A stretch of 64,000 bases of DNA, taken from positions 2,108,001 through 2,172,000 of the forward strand of contig JAGTXZ010000005.1 in the NCBI GenBank assembly GCA_018398575.1, written 5' to 3'. Position numbers and translations under genes: made by a program. Every line of letters begins with the position of its first letter. Within the stretch, counting starts at the first letter, position 1. Shown one piece after another: positions 41,407 to 53,000 of this stretch. The notes under the pieces were generated by a model. It searched no databases, was not told the origin of the DNA, and saw only the letters and a program-made list of their open reading frames with translations. This stretch comes from Ampelomyces quisqualis (taxonomy: Eukaryota > Ascomycota > Dothideomycetes > Pleosporales > Phaeosphaeriaceae).

Positions 41407-43277
41407 CTACTTGAACTGATCTTCCGTAACCCCCTTCCCCATGGCCGCCGTACTACTCACCCCACCACTCACCATCTTGAGCAAATTATCCACATAATTC
41501 GCCCCACTCCACTTCTGATGCGTCAACACATCGACCTTGTTCTCCGCCTCGGGTTCCTGGATGATTTCGCCGTACGCGCGCATCCCGTGCCGCGCGTACG
41601 CTTTGCTAAAGGTATCGGCCATGAGCGCCGACTGGTGCAAGCCCGCCAAGGTGATGAATTGCCAGCAGTATCCGAGTTGCGCGAGGCGGTGGATATATGT
41701 TTCTTGGTCGGCGCGGGGCATGGCGGCTTTCCAGTTGAAGGAGGGGGAGAGGTTGTATGCGAGTCTGTTGGGGTGATGTGGGTTAGTTTTTTGTTTTGTT
41801 TTTGGGCAAAGAAATGGTGTTTGAGAAGAGGATGAAGTTGGTATAGGAAAAAAAGGGGAAGGGTACTTTTGCTCAGGCCATACGGCATGCACACCGTCGG
41901 CGAATTCCTTGGCTTGCGCGAAGTCGGGGAGCTTGGATTCCATCCATATCATGTCGCAGTAAGGCGCGTAGGCGACGGCTCGGTTGATCGCGCATTGGCA
42001 TCCGCCTTGGTATCTGTAGTATCCCTCTCGGGTGCGGGCTGCGTCCCAGTTGAAGAATATGTCGACGCCAGTCAAGCCCTGCGCAATGGCGCGCGCCTCG
42101 GCGTTGCTCTTGCCTTTACTCTTTTCTGTGAATTGCGCGATGAGGTCTTGTTTGTTGACATGGACGCCTGCATTGATGGTGTCGATGACGGCTTCGTGGA
42201 AGAGCTTTAGATTCGCTTCTTTGGTCCACGAGTCCTCGATAGCTTGGAGTTCTGCGCCGCTTTTGCCGGCTTGTTCGGCAGCGTACATGAGTTCCGAGAG
42301 GGGCTGGAGCGCGGGGTTGGTGCAGCCCATGATGTAGTGGTGATCGCGGGGGTCGATGGTCGAGGTGATGAGCGTGGCGGCCTCGGAATCGGTACGGGCG
42401 ACTGCGAGAAGGTCGGTTCCTACATCCATTTCTTAGCCAGCCGTTTTGGAATTGATATTCGCGATAGCTCAAACTTACCCATGATGTCGGCCTGAGCACG
42501 GATAGCTACCAACCGGTTGATGTGCTCGCTGATTGGAACAAGCACTTTTCCAGCCATGTGGCCGCATTTCTTGGTTCCGGGCGCCTGGTCCTCAATATGG
42601 ATACCAGCAGCACCCTTCTGGATGAACAACATCGTAAGCTTCATGATCGCTGTCAAGCCTCCGTGTCCGGTATCCGCGTCCGCGATGATCGGGCGAAGGT
42701 AATCGGTGTTTGCGACTTTGGCGCGGCCGGCTTTTGGAGTAGTCAGGCGTTCTTCGCGCTGCTTTCGGTCGTGGAAAAGCTGTGCCATGAAAAGATGGCC
42801 AACCTTGTTGGGAACGGTGGTCTCAGGCCGTTAGACTGTTGCTTGATTGTGACTGCGATGCATGCTTACATAGGGATAATCTGCTAGATCTGGGCCAGGC
42901 TCATCGGTCGATGAAGCCGTTGACGAAGCTTGCCATCCAGATACATACACGGTATCTAGATACTTCGCCATCTGGGTTACCATGACGGGATCGAGACATC
43001 CATATGTGAAGCTGACATCTTGGTTCTCCACAAAGTTAGCCAGCTGTGGACATATTTGCAGTAATGACGGTACCTTGAATCGTTCCTCAACGATATTCCA
43101 GAGCTTCTTTGACTGACTGTTGCTTGGGTATGTGATCTTCAGGTTACCTCTCTTCGCAACGATCTCCTCGGCCGTAAAGGGCCTTCTAGTGTATCTCCAT
43201 CTTGAGTCTGACCACCACCTCTTTACCTCCTCGACCTCTTTCTGAAACTGGGCATCTTCGGCGTCTGCGTGCGACAT
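41407..43277 (-). CDS. icl1: isocitrate lyase
   Basis: Five exons (43277-43074, 43025-42870, 42821-42479, 42419-41867, 41764-41407) give 537 residues, the normal fungal length. The signature KKCGH (catalytic Cys near 206) sits in DQAPGTKKCGHMAGKVLVP. Other hallmarks are FTYGCLDPVMVTQMAKYLDT, YVSGWQ, ADADTGHGGLTAIMKL, VDIFFNWDAARTREGYYRYQ, LSPSFNWKAAM and the conserved C-terminus AAMGKGVTEDQFK. The enzyme splits isocitrate into glyoxylate and succinate, the first step of the glyoxylate bypass, in peroxisomes or glyoxysomes. It is needed for growth on acetate and fatty acids. No C-terminal PTS1 is present. Introns 1 (48 nt) and 4 (102 nt) are multiples of three without in-frame stops, so retention would insert residues rather than truncate. 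Confidence 0.96.
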
Positions 43278-44103
43278 GATGTGGTAGGCCCCTGGTATTT
43301 GTTTACGAGGTGTAATTGCTTGAGCTAGCGAACAAAGTGCAAGATCGAATATAAATATTCAATTCGTTTTTGGAACACAAAGAGAAGAAGAGTGAGAAGA
43401 AAACGGGGAAACGGTTTCCGTTGATCAGCGAGCAAGCTATGATGACACTTTGCGAACCTCGGGAGTTAGTCTAAAGTTTCACGCGACCACTCCTGGGGCA
43501 GCCAAGTCTCTTAAGTACAATCGCACGAGGAAACTGTGCACGTGTAACCCAGAGCAGCATGGCCTACTTGCCATACAGAGCTAGGGTGCGTCCGGCTGAG
43601 CGTACCATTGGACCGACTGCCGCACCCGAGGAAGCTGAAGACAGGAATTGTTAGCAACTCTAGCGCTGGATATGTCCTCGGCCCAAAGGAAAGACGTTGA
43701 TGAGGGCATGACTGATGTCGATCCGGCGAACAGGGCTGACGTTTGCCAATTGCTTCGGTTTGACTTCACCTGTTTGGCCAAGTTCCGAGTTCTTAGCAAT
43801 GGTGCTCTGCACATCCAATTTGAACGACAGTCATCAGGCCATCTTCGGTTGCACAAGCTTTGCGCGCAGCTTCACATGTTAGCATCGAATGCGTTCTTTT
43901 GTTCTTTGTGTAGCATGTGAAGACGCGAAGTCGGCGGACGGTCTCCCCCGGATTTTCGTCTAGTCGCGCTAAGCCAGATCCAACTATTTAACCTCGGCAA
44001 CGACCGGCCTCGTCATCGTGATCCAGAAGCTTGAGAATACTCCGTACTGCTGAGTCAAGCACGTGAGAATCGAGGCACGTGTGTTGTAACCCTTGTCAGA
44101 CAT
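43278..44103. promoter_or_regulatory. isocitrate lyase upstream region
   Basis: The ICL promoter lies here, reading leftward. It holds the interrupted palindrome GGAAACGGTTTCC at 43407-43419 and a CTGGGG at 43493-43498 that fits the CreA consensus SYGGRG. Glyoxylate genes are normally repressed by glucose through CreA, so the site is plausible but unproven. TACTCCGTA occurs at 44038-44046. A short ORF at 43648-43920 has no support. Confidence 0.4.
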
Positions 44104-46310
44104 CTAATTGTAACCTTTTAGCAGACCATACATGTGGCAAGCTGAAACCGACATTGCACTGCGGATAAGCCACCACGACTCTCCTTGCACTTCTGTACCT
44201 TCTTTGAAGTATGCATCCAAGGCTCCATCCTTGGTTGTGTTCGCCGAGCTTCCGTAAATATCCGCCTTTGGGGCTTGGGCTCGAATGACTCCAAGCTGGA
44301 AGAAACAGATAGAGCATAATAACACTCTTGCGATCAGATCTAGTAGCCCCACTATCTCGACAAAGCCAAAGGTGAGACGTTGAGCTAAGAATAATTTTGT
44401 CACCATCCGCCTGTACTGGCCAGGAAACGCGTCAAGATAGACACTTCGTACATATTGGTCCATCGTCGAGAAAGGCAGTGACCGAACATCTTCCGTGGTG
44501 ATTTCGGCCTTGCTTGGCGTTAAAATTGTATAAGCAGGTGGAGCCGGTGCACATCTGAGCTTCCTGAGAAAATTCCATCTCAGGTCGTCGAGATAACTTC
44601 TCTTTGTCGTAGGCAATGCTTTGGATGAATTCGATTTCTCTAACAGCAGAGGTAGCAGCTCCGGTCGGGAAATCCACAGCGTGCGATTTTTTTCGTCGGT
44701 AAAGACACATTCGCGGTCGAAGGCTTCCGATGTAAAGGCGTAATGAACGAAGCGTGAGTAGAATGCTGGACTCAAAACCCGTATTACAAGCTCTTTGACT
44801 GCTTGAGCGTGCCCAGTCACTTGCGTAGTTGCTATGATTCGGACTGGATAATCCGGAATAGCAGTATGAAGCGTGATGGATAATGGTTTCTCGGCTCGAT
44901 TGACTTGGAGGAACAAATAGTCGACGAAGACCTTGCAGAGCTCACTGAACACGTTAGACTAGTCGGAGCTGCGAAACCAAAACACTTACGTCTCGGTCTG
45001 AGTAGGTTGTCGGCCAATGCCGGTATGCAGTACTTCTGGACGAAACCACACACGCAGCTTGCGCTTGAAGAATAGCCAACCTGCCTCTTTCACAATGCGT
45101 GGAAAGGTGATAAGGCCGACCCACCACCAGTTTAAGATGAACCACATCGTGTCAAGTATTCCCATCTTTGCCGGATCGAGCGCCTTGCCAGTAGAGTTCA
45201 GTCGTGCAACTAGTTTAGCATGATCTTTGGAAGATATGAGCGTGATAGTGTTATCAATAACCGGATCGTCAAACATGACGTGTGGAAACGGATCCTGCGC
45301 CCTTAGCACATACGAGCCTTTTCTTGAGTTGAAGGGCGAAACATGGAAATCCTTCATCCATATATCATTGAAGCGCGATTTAGTACCGACCGTCAAGTCT
45401 GGTCCTGAGGCGTCGGTAGTCGCGGGCTGAGGAGTCACGGGCGCCACGTTTGATCCGTCGAGCAGGTACATGCGCCGTTCGCCGAATGTGTTGTTCACTT
45501 CCAGTATCATTTTGTTGAGATGGTGGTCCGCGTCGTAAATATACCAGAAGGACACGGGGTTGAAAGCATAGCCGAGAAAGCGCGGTGCCGTAACTAGATA
45601 TGCATATGACCACTCACCATCGTCCACGCGCTGAATTTCTTAGTATTCATGCTATCCCTTTTTATAAGACGTACCTGTTCCCGCAGAAACGTTTTGAGCT
45701 TGTTGTAAAATCCGCGCGCACCATTGCCCCGGTTCAGATAATCTTCGGCCTTGACACACATCCACCAGGGCCCAAGCTGCGAGTCGGATCCGCTTCCAAA
45801 TTCCTTCTTATCTGCATCTACGCCAGCCGGCACAACTGGGAAGCCGCATTGGAGATATGAGTACTCGAAAGCATGTCGCTTTGGGAACATGCGTGCGTGC
45901 TTTGTCGTACACGGAAAAATCCTGGCTTTTGGATATCGCAGCGTCCATGGAGATACACCTTCGAGTAGCAGGTTTGCGTCCTTCTTCCTTCCATGTCCGA
46001 GGAAGTGTGCAACCGTAGCAAGTAGGAGCGCAAAGCCGACCCACGACCATGCCAACTTAGCATCCAACTCTTGCAACACAGCTATCTTCAAAGTGCCCCG
46101 ATTCCACAGCGCGCTCAAAACTCCAAACACCAGACAGTCCGTCACGACCTCGCGATCGTCATAATACCATCTCAACCCAGCCAGTCCGGCCCAAATCCCC
46201 AGCAGCGGCGCAACTCGCCACCCATCAACAACGAAGCAAGGCGAAAGCGCAATGGCACAACAAGTCAAGAAAGACAGAAGGCCATAACGGCCTCGCGTCG
46301 CAGTGTTCAT
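44104..46310 (-). CDS. DUF1365-family membrane protein
   Basis: Three exons (46310-45675, 45630-44990, 44944-44104) joined over short 44-45-nt introns give 705 residues. N-terminal hydrophobic helices (YGLLSFLTCCAIALSPCFVV, LAWSWVGFALLLATVAHFLG) anchor it to a membrane. The DUF1365 domain follows: WTLRYPKARIFPCTTKHARM, FPKRHAFEYSYLQCGFPV, then after intron 1 APRFLGYAFNPVSFWYIYDA and KMILEVNNTFGERRMYLL. The distinctive KDFHVSPFN is also present, as are the closing WFILNWWWVGLITFPRI and VYLDAFPGQYRRM. In bacteria DUF1365 genes often sit beside FAD oxidoreductase and cyclopropane-fatty-acid-synthase-like genes, suggesting a lipid role. The fungal function is unknown. Splice sites restore frame twice. 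Confidence 0.88.
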
Positions 46311-47776
46311 GAGCTAAGAGTGCGAAAGAGCGCACCGGTGAAGTCCTGGCGAACAGGCATGTTATGTAGAAGTTCAATGTTGTCGAATCCAACCGTCCCG
46401 CGCTAAACCCTTTTCATCAAGTCTTCATGCACACGTTGGCCCGCGCGAATCGAATTCAACAGCACGACTCTGGAAATTCACTTGGATGGTAGCCCCGAGG
46501 CGCACATTTTTCATACGACTACTGCCGTTTCTTCGACGGCCATGCAGCTCGGCAAAGACATGGAGCGCATCGACCCGCGATCGCAGATCCGGAGCAGTGC
46601 TAGACTAAGGGAAGGGGTTGGTCCATCTGGTCGGCGAAAAGACGTCAGGCTTATTGGTAGACCTGATCCCAGCGTTTTCGCTACAGATGTGTTTTGTTGG
46701 TGGTGTTCAGCACATCCAAGAAGATTCTGAAGCGCCCTGGATAATTCTCGAGGATAGGCTTCGTTGCGCGTTCAAGTAGCGGTACGAATGTTGCACGACG
46801 GGTCTGGCGCGAGAGACTCTGATCAAGGGCTTTGTCATGGTGTAGAATGTTCACAGTAACATCGTGCCGCCGAGGCCCAAATCGCGTGGGTTGCACCTTG
46901 TGGTGCGAACGTGTGATACTGGCACGGAGGTTCGCCCAAGACATGGCCAAATACATCGAAGATGATGGGCTCGAGGAGGCGCGAGCTAGTGCTCAAATCT
47001 CCTCTTCGTTGCAGATACTCCCAAGCATTTGGGCTGATTCATACGAGGATTCAGAAAGTCCGACGGGTTGCAAAGCTCAGGTAAAAGATCAAATTGATAG
47101 CTTCATTATGGCGATGTGAACAAGTAACCTATGTGGTTGACATACCACGAATAATTCCATCTTGGCCCGTACTCCTTCATGGTCATCTAGAGGGAGTCTT
47201 TTCAGAGCCAGGCAGACAGATAACATACCCTCCGGAAGAAATCTTCGGTATCATAGGCCTGTACAGAACTCAAGTTGGTAGTGGCTACAGAAAGTGAAGC
47301 CAATTGAAACCGCAGCCATCACGCTTACCTTTCAGGGACAGAAAGCGTAGTTACAGCGGTCAGTGTAAATGCTGCGATATAGACAGGAGGACGGAAGTCA
47401 TCCGGAGTGACCATGTTCATGACACGCATGGCGACCAACTCGCGCTACCGAGCGAGGTGTACAAACGAAGAGTCCTCCCCGAGAAAACGGCAGGGATTGA
47501 CAAGCACTTGGGGAGCCGGCTGATCTGCCTCCCTCCACATCCTTTCTGTCTGATGTAGACTCGCTCCAGGCCGTTTGTACGAGCCGTTAGCGAACCAACG
47601 CGTGCAGCTGTGGGCTGCTCCGAAGAGCATGTACATGTATGCAATGGTATGTGATCGAATGTTGCATGTCTGTGTCTTAGTGGGTACAGGAAAGACCGCA
47701 AAGGCTGGCAGATGTTCAGTGGGAACCACGTGCATGCCCGTCCTCCAGCACCGGGTGTGAGTACGGAGTAGCGAGC
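46311..47776. other. gene-poor interval
   Basis: About 1.5 kb without a supported gene; open frames such as 46832-47119 carry no recognised motif. TACGGAGTA occurs at 47762-47770, only 6 bp from the left end of MITE copy 2. Confidence 0.4.
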
Positions 47777-47932
47777 GCTAGTCAGTTTCTCATACGCCCC
47801 GCGCAGCCCCTTAGCCAATCAAACCTGATTACGTTAGCCATTACTCATCAGGCTGCGCGGAGCTTTAGCGGAGCAAAAAATACTTACGTAAGTAAGTAAG
47901 CTCGCCAGAGCAGGATGGTTTATGAGATAAGC
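47777..47932. mobile_element. MITE copy 2 (about 156 bp, same family as 13410-13547)
   Basis: In reverse orientation relative to copy 1. It shares the segment AGCCAATCAAACCTGATTAC (copy 1 has the inverted equivalent with small changes). It also shares TACTTACGTAAG followed by CTCGCCAGAG, and the right end TATGAGATAAGC. The left repeat is degraded (GCTAGTCAGTTTCTCATACG). Compared with copy 1 it has an expanded GTAA tract (GTAAGTAAGTAAG) and an extra GC-rich insert. No convincing target-site duplication remains. Non-coding. Confidence 0.78.
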
Positions 47933-48512
47933 TAGTTCCCGCCTATCCCTATTCGGTGGAGATCTTAGGGCAGTCCCGGCAAAAGCGTGGGAACTGCTCA
48001 CGATATGAAAGGGGTTGAATCCAATGATAGCAATCTGAGACGACAAGGAACGAGTCTCACCCGACATAGCGTGGCTGGCGAAATATTCCGGACAGACGGG
48101 ATATATGTAAGCTATGCGCTTACCGCCTAGACGTGTTACGTCGATTGGTCAGGACATGGGTGGGTTTTTACATAGCATGGCCAGGTGACCTGTGTCCCCT
48201 GGCACAGGCTGACAGCTGAGGCGTACGTCACTGGATCTGGTTGAGCAGCTGATCCATCTTTACCTCCAAGCAGCGATCCTAGCGTCATTGTGTTCAATCT
48301 GCAAACGAGGCAGATGGTGCAGTGTCGATTCCACAAACGCGCCAGGGTAGCGAAACTCGGACACGCACCTCCTTCAGTGCCCAGAGGCCCTCTTCCCATC
48401 GACGACTCGACGGTGCCGTTGTAAGAAAACAAATTGCGAGCGACTGCGCTCTGCACAGTGACACGAAGCGATCCACACAACCAGGCTCCATACCCTCACG
48501 CACTCGGCCGCA
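47933..48512. other. intergenic upstream of the Ser/Pro-rich gene
   Basis: Presumed promoter. No specific element recognised. Confidence 0.35.
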
Positions 48513-49553
48513 ATGAACCCCCAGATACGCGAAAGCAAGCCAGCGGAGGACAGCAGCCTGGTCGCCAAAGGAAAGCACAATATCCTCGGACTCGGCCACA
48601 AGAAGGAAGGCGCGGCAAGGGACGACGGGGCAGAAGAGGCAGGAGCGATCCAGTCTCCCACCTCGGCGCCCACACTGCTGCCATCGCCGCCGCTGACAGA
48701 CCAACGAGCGTCGCCGCGCGGAAGTCCACGCGTCGGCCCCATGGGCATTGGCGCTTCACCGAACCGCAGGAGCATGCACCGCTCTGCGTCGCCGGGGCTG
48801 CACTCGCCAGCCTCTTCTGCGATATTCGAGCGCAATGTGCAGGAGCCCGAGGACTCGTCGGCCATACCAGCACACATCAAGACGGAGGACCACATCCCGC
48901 CAGCGCTGGACGCTTCGTCGCTGGCCATCACGGACGACCATCTGAACCCCGACGAGGTCGAGATTGTCATGCACTCTGCCCACCAGCCGGCCTCTACTGC
49001 TGTCGCGGGAGGCATGGCCGAGTCTGTCTACTCGGCGTCGCTCGCGCACGAGGAGTCGACGGCATCTGGCCACGCCGATGGCAACGAGCCGAGTTCGGAC
49101 TACGGATCACTGGACATGACGGACCCACGCCGCCTGAGCTTCATCTCGTTTGCAGACGTGGTGCAGGCTGAGCATGTGGAACAAGACCGAGACCTGCTCG
49201 GCTCCAGCGAAGCATTGCACTTCCAGAGCCTCGCGTCGACGGCCAACCGATCGCCGTCCCCCGTCACGTCTCCTGCGTCGTCGCACGGAATGAGCGCATC
49301 CCCGCCCACGAGCGGTGCTGCGTCCCCGAGGCCGGCAGACCACGGCCGCACACGGTCTCCGGGCAGCCCCATGTCTCCCAAGCACGGCACCAGCAGCCCG
49401 CCACTGGGCAGCGGCGAGCCGGCGCTCCAGATCGAGACGATGCGACAGGTTCTGCGCAAGACGCATTCGGGCGATCTGGGCGGCCACAGGTCTCAGCCAT
49501 TGAGCGCGGTCAGTCTGGAGGACAGCGCTGCGGACCGGGCGCCGTTCAAATGA
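48513..49553 (+). CDS. Ser/Pro-rich conserved fungal protein of unknown function
   Basis: Intronless, 346 residues, strongly biased to Ser, Pro, Ala and His, mostly disordered. Repeated SP dipeptides (PRGSPRVGPMGIGASPNRRS, ASPGLHSP, SPSPVTSPASSHGMSASPPT) look like proline-directed kinase or CDK sites. Two ordered patches stand out: AESVYSASLAHEESTASGHA and DPRRLSFISFADVVQAEH. Patches of this kind are typical of conserved short motifs in fungal regulatory proteins, but I cannot name the family. The C-terminus ALQIETMRQVLRKTHSGDLG may form a helix. The start is the first ATG of the open frame. It is transcribed in the same direction as the RasGAP gene downstream, 525 bp away. Long antisense frames here are GC-bias artefacts. 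Confidence 0.7.
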   Translation: MNPQIRESKPAEDSSLVAKGKHNILGLGHKKEGAARDDGAEEAGAIQSPTSAPTLLPSPPLTDQRASPRGSPRVGPMGIGASPNRRSMHRSASPGLHSPASSAIFERNVQEPEDSSAIPAHIKTEDHIPPALDASSLAITDDHLNPDEVEIVMHSAHQPASTAVAGGMAESVYSASLAHEESTASGHADGNEPSSDYGSLDMTDPRRLSFISFADVVQAEHVEQDRDLLGSSEALHFQSLASTANRSPSPVTSPASSHGMSASPPTSGAASPRPADHGRTRSPGSPMSPKHGTSSPPLGSGEPALQIETMRQVLRKTHSGDLGGHRSQPLSAVSLEDSAADRAPFK

Positions 49554-49830
49554 AGCGTGCGCAGCCGGCAGTGCTGGGGGCTGGTTGGTTGGTTGTGATA
49601 TCCATTTGGGAATTATGTCAGGCACCGCTCATGTTGCTGTGGCCAGCGAGCTGTGTAGCCGAAAGTTTTAGTATTGAGTGTCCGAGTGCCCTGCCCTGCC
49701 ACCCTGCCTGCCTGTGGCATGTGCCCGCCTGATCCCGACCAGTGACCAGTCCCAGTCCCTGCGTCTCGACGCTACACGGTGCTAGGCTGCCGGCCCTGCC
49801 AAGCACCCGTGGCCGCCTTCCAAAGTTCCA

Positions 49831-49884
49831 CCCTCTCCCTCCTCCCCCCCTCTCCTCCCCCCTCCTCCCTCCTCCCTCCTCCCC
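49831..49884 (+). promoter_or_regulatory. 54-nt pure pyrimidine tract upstream of RasGAP gene
   Basis: An uninterrupted C/T run, largely CTCCC repeats, about 195 bp before the RasGAP start. CT-rich boxes are common near transcription starts of filamentous fungi, so a core-promoter role is inferred. Confidence 0.5.
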
Positions 49885-50078
49885 AGGGTCCCGTTCCGCG
49901 GCCCATCAGCAAGCCGCCCGCCGCCCCCGTCTGATTGCCTGCGGTTCCAGGCAGCGATGCCCACCGCACACTCGGCTTCTCTCGCACTGCCCACCGCCCC
50001 GCGTGCCTTGCCCCCGCGGCTGTCAATGACCCTGCAGCGGCCTCGCGCCTGGCGTTCGGGCTCATAGCGGGCCTCTCC

Positions 50079-53000
50079 ATGGACCACCAGCGGCGCCAGT
50101 GGAGGGAGACGAGCGCGGCCGCGGCAACCCAGGCGGCCCACTGGGACGACGCCAAGCGGGGCACCATCCGGGCAGTCACGCCCGAAGCGCCTGCACACGA
50201 CGTATCGACGCAGGCATCCGACGCCGAGCATGCGCGCGACCAGGCAAACAGCATCCGGCCTCGTGGCCGCACGCTCGACGACAAGACCCCCCGCGACAGC
50301 CCCCCGCCCGCCTCGTTTGTCCCCGCCCGGCACCGCATCGGCTCCGTCGCCAGCGCCTCGTCCAACTTGCAGAGCCTCGAAGAGTCCGTCGTGACTTCCA
50401 TCGGCCATCCGTCGACCATCTCCCCCGCGCCCCAGGTGCCCCCGCGCACCACGAGCAACACAGGCCGCGGCCGCCTCACCAAGGAGCCCCTGTGCACCGC
50501 CCCGCCCGCCGCATCGCCCTCACACGCCCCGCCCGAGTTCTGGTTGTCTCCCGTCCCGGCCTCGGATGCCAGGAAGCTCAAGGCCCTCATGCGCGCCACC
50601 TGTGGGAGGATGCGGGGACTTCTGGCTTTCCGACGTGGAGAGGCAAACCCATGGGCCCTGTCGTACTGCTTCATCAACCAAGAGTCGGGTAGTCTGATTT
50701 ACGAGCCCAAAAACCCAACATCCCAAACCCGGACCCTGATTCCGGATCTGCGCGGGTGTCGTGTCAAGAGCGCATACGACGCAGAGGCATACACGGCATA
50801 CATTCACGTCACCGTACACAACTCCCAGCTACAAGTGCATCTTCGGCCGCCGACGCAAGAAGAATTTGATTCGTGGTTCGCTGCCCTGCTGTGTTGGTCG
50901 CCCATGCGGCCCAAGGGGTTTCAGAACAGAATGGCGAAACCACAAGCCCCGGTAGTCATGGAGCGACGATTGGCTGACAGTAGGCGGCACTCTGAGGTGT
51001 CACTTCTCAAAGACTCCGCGAAGAAGGAGGCGCCCATCATCAAGGTCGGCAAGATGATTTACTGGGACACCAGCGTAACCTACAGCAATACTGGGACACC
51101 CAAGGCAGCCGGCTCAGGATCCCGTCCGCAGGCCAACCGACTGCAGAGCCATGGTTCTCGAAGGTGGAGAAGAGTATCTTGCACGCTCCGTGAGAATGGA
51201 GAACTCAAGCTCTACTCCGATACCGATGTCACACTAGTCTCTACCGTCCAGCTTTCCGAGCTCTCTCGATGCGCCGTCCAACGACTTGATCCGTCTGTTT
51301 TAGATAACGAATTTTGCATCGCCGTGTACCCGCAATACACTGCCTCGTCTACTCCATTGTCATTAACACGGCCCATTTTCCTATCCTTGGAGTCCCGAGT
51401 TCTGTACGAAGTCTGGATAGTATTGTTGCGCGCTTTCACCGTACCGCAACTGTACGGACCAAAAGCGGAAAACTTGACCGAGGATGGCACCTTGTCTCCT
51501 TCATTTGGCACGCAAGACATGTTCAGAATGGAAAAGTCGCTTTTTGTACGAGTCATCGAGGCAAGGTTGTTACCACCCGTAAGCCCAAAGCTGTCCGACA
51601 ACCCCACACCCATTAGACCTACTTCGTCTGCCACGACAAATCCTGGAGGGTACCTGGTGGAAGTACTTCTAGACGGCGAAACCCGAGCACGTACCATGGT
51701 GAAGAACGAAGGCAACAATCCTTTTTGGAGAGAAGAATTCAAATTCTCGGACCTCCCGGCTCTGCACACAGCATCTTTGCTGCTCAGGAAGCGCCCGCCA
51801 AGCTACTCACGCGCCGAAAAGAATGTCTTTGAGACAGGGTTAGGTTCCGATCCCTACGCAGCAGAAGGCGGCTATGCAGGGATCAGCTTTGATCAGATTG
51901 TAGGGAAAGCCGACATTTATCTCGACGATCTGGGGCCGAATCAAGAGACAGAGAAGTGGTGGCCGCTGCTGAACATGTTTGGCAATACCGTCGGCGAGGT
52001 TCTGGTCAAGGCCAGCAGCGAAGACTGTGCAATTCTTATGGCCCGCGACTACTACCCGCTATCGGAGCTCCTGCACCGTTTTTCAAACAGCCTTACTCTA
52101 CAGATCGCACAGGTGAATACGAACGAATTGAAGAAACTGTCCGAGTATCTCTTGAACATCTTTCAAGTTTCGGGCGCGGCGGGAGAATGGCTCTGTGCTT
52201 TGGTGGAAGAGGAAATCGATGGCACATTGAAAGAGACGCCGGCCAGTCGACTGCGATTTAGTAAGAGGTTGGAAGCGGGTGAATCGAATGAGCCGACGCT
52301 TGGGACCTTTGGCTCTACGAGCGACCGTGAATTGTTTGTCAGAGACATGGGAAACAATGCAAAGCTTGAGGCCAACCTGCTCTTCCGCGGCAATACACTT
52401 TTGACAAAGTCATTAGATCTCCACATGAAGCGCTTAGGCAAAGAGTACCTCGAAGAGACGCTCAGCGAGAAGCTGAAGGAGATCAATGAGAAGGACCCTG
52501 AGTGCGAGGTCGATCCGAACAAGGTTACATCACAGCATGAGCTGGACCGAAATTGGCGACGGCTGATCAATTGCACGGAAGAAGTGTGGCGAGCCATCTA
52601 CAATTCAGTTACGCGTTGTCCTCAGGAACTACGACTCATCTTCAGGCACATCAGAGCGTGTGCCGAAGATCGGTACGGCGACTTCCTACGCACGGTGCAG
52701 TACAGTAGTGTCTCCGGCTTCTTGTTCTTGCGCTTCTTTGTACCAGCTGTACTCAACCCAAAGCTCTTTGGTCTGCTCAAAGGTAAGCAACCACTTTCTA
52801 GGCACATTGCTTTACGCTAATCGACTCAGCAGATCACCCCACGAATCGAGCTCGTCGTACCTTCACATTAATCGCCAAATCTTTGCAGGGTCTTGCCAAT
52901 ATGTCTTCTTTCGGCACAAAGGAGGCCTGGATGGAGCCAATGAACACTTTCCTCACTTCGCACCGACAGGAGTTCAAGAAATACCTAGACGACATTTGCT

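Noticed and set aside
48374..49625. Several 100-245-codon frames in other phases around the Ser/Pro-rich gene
   Set aside because: Low-complexity shadows caused by SP-rich, GC-rich coding sequence.
49935..50078. N-terminal extension of the RasGAP frame
   Set aside because: Open, but it begins at a TTG with no ATG; the first ATG is at 50079.
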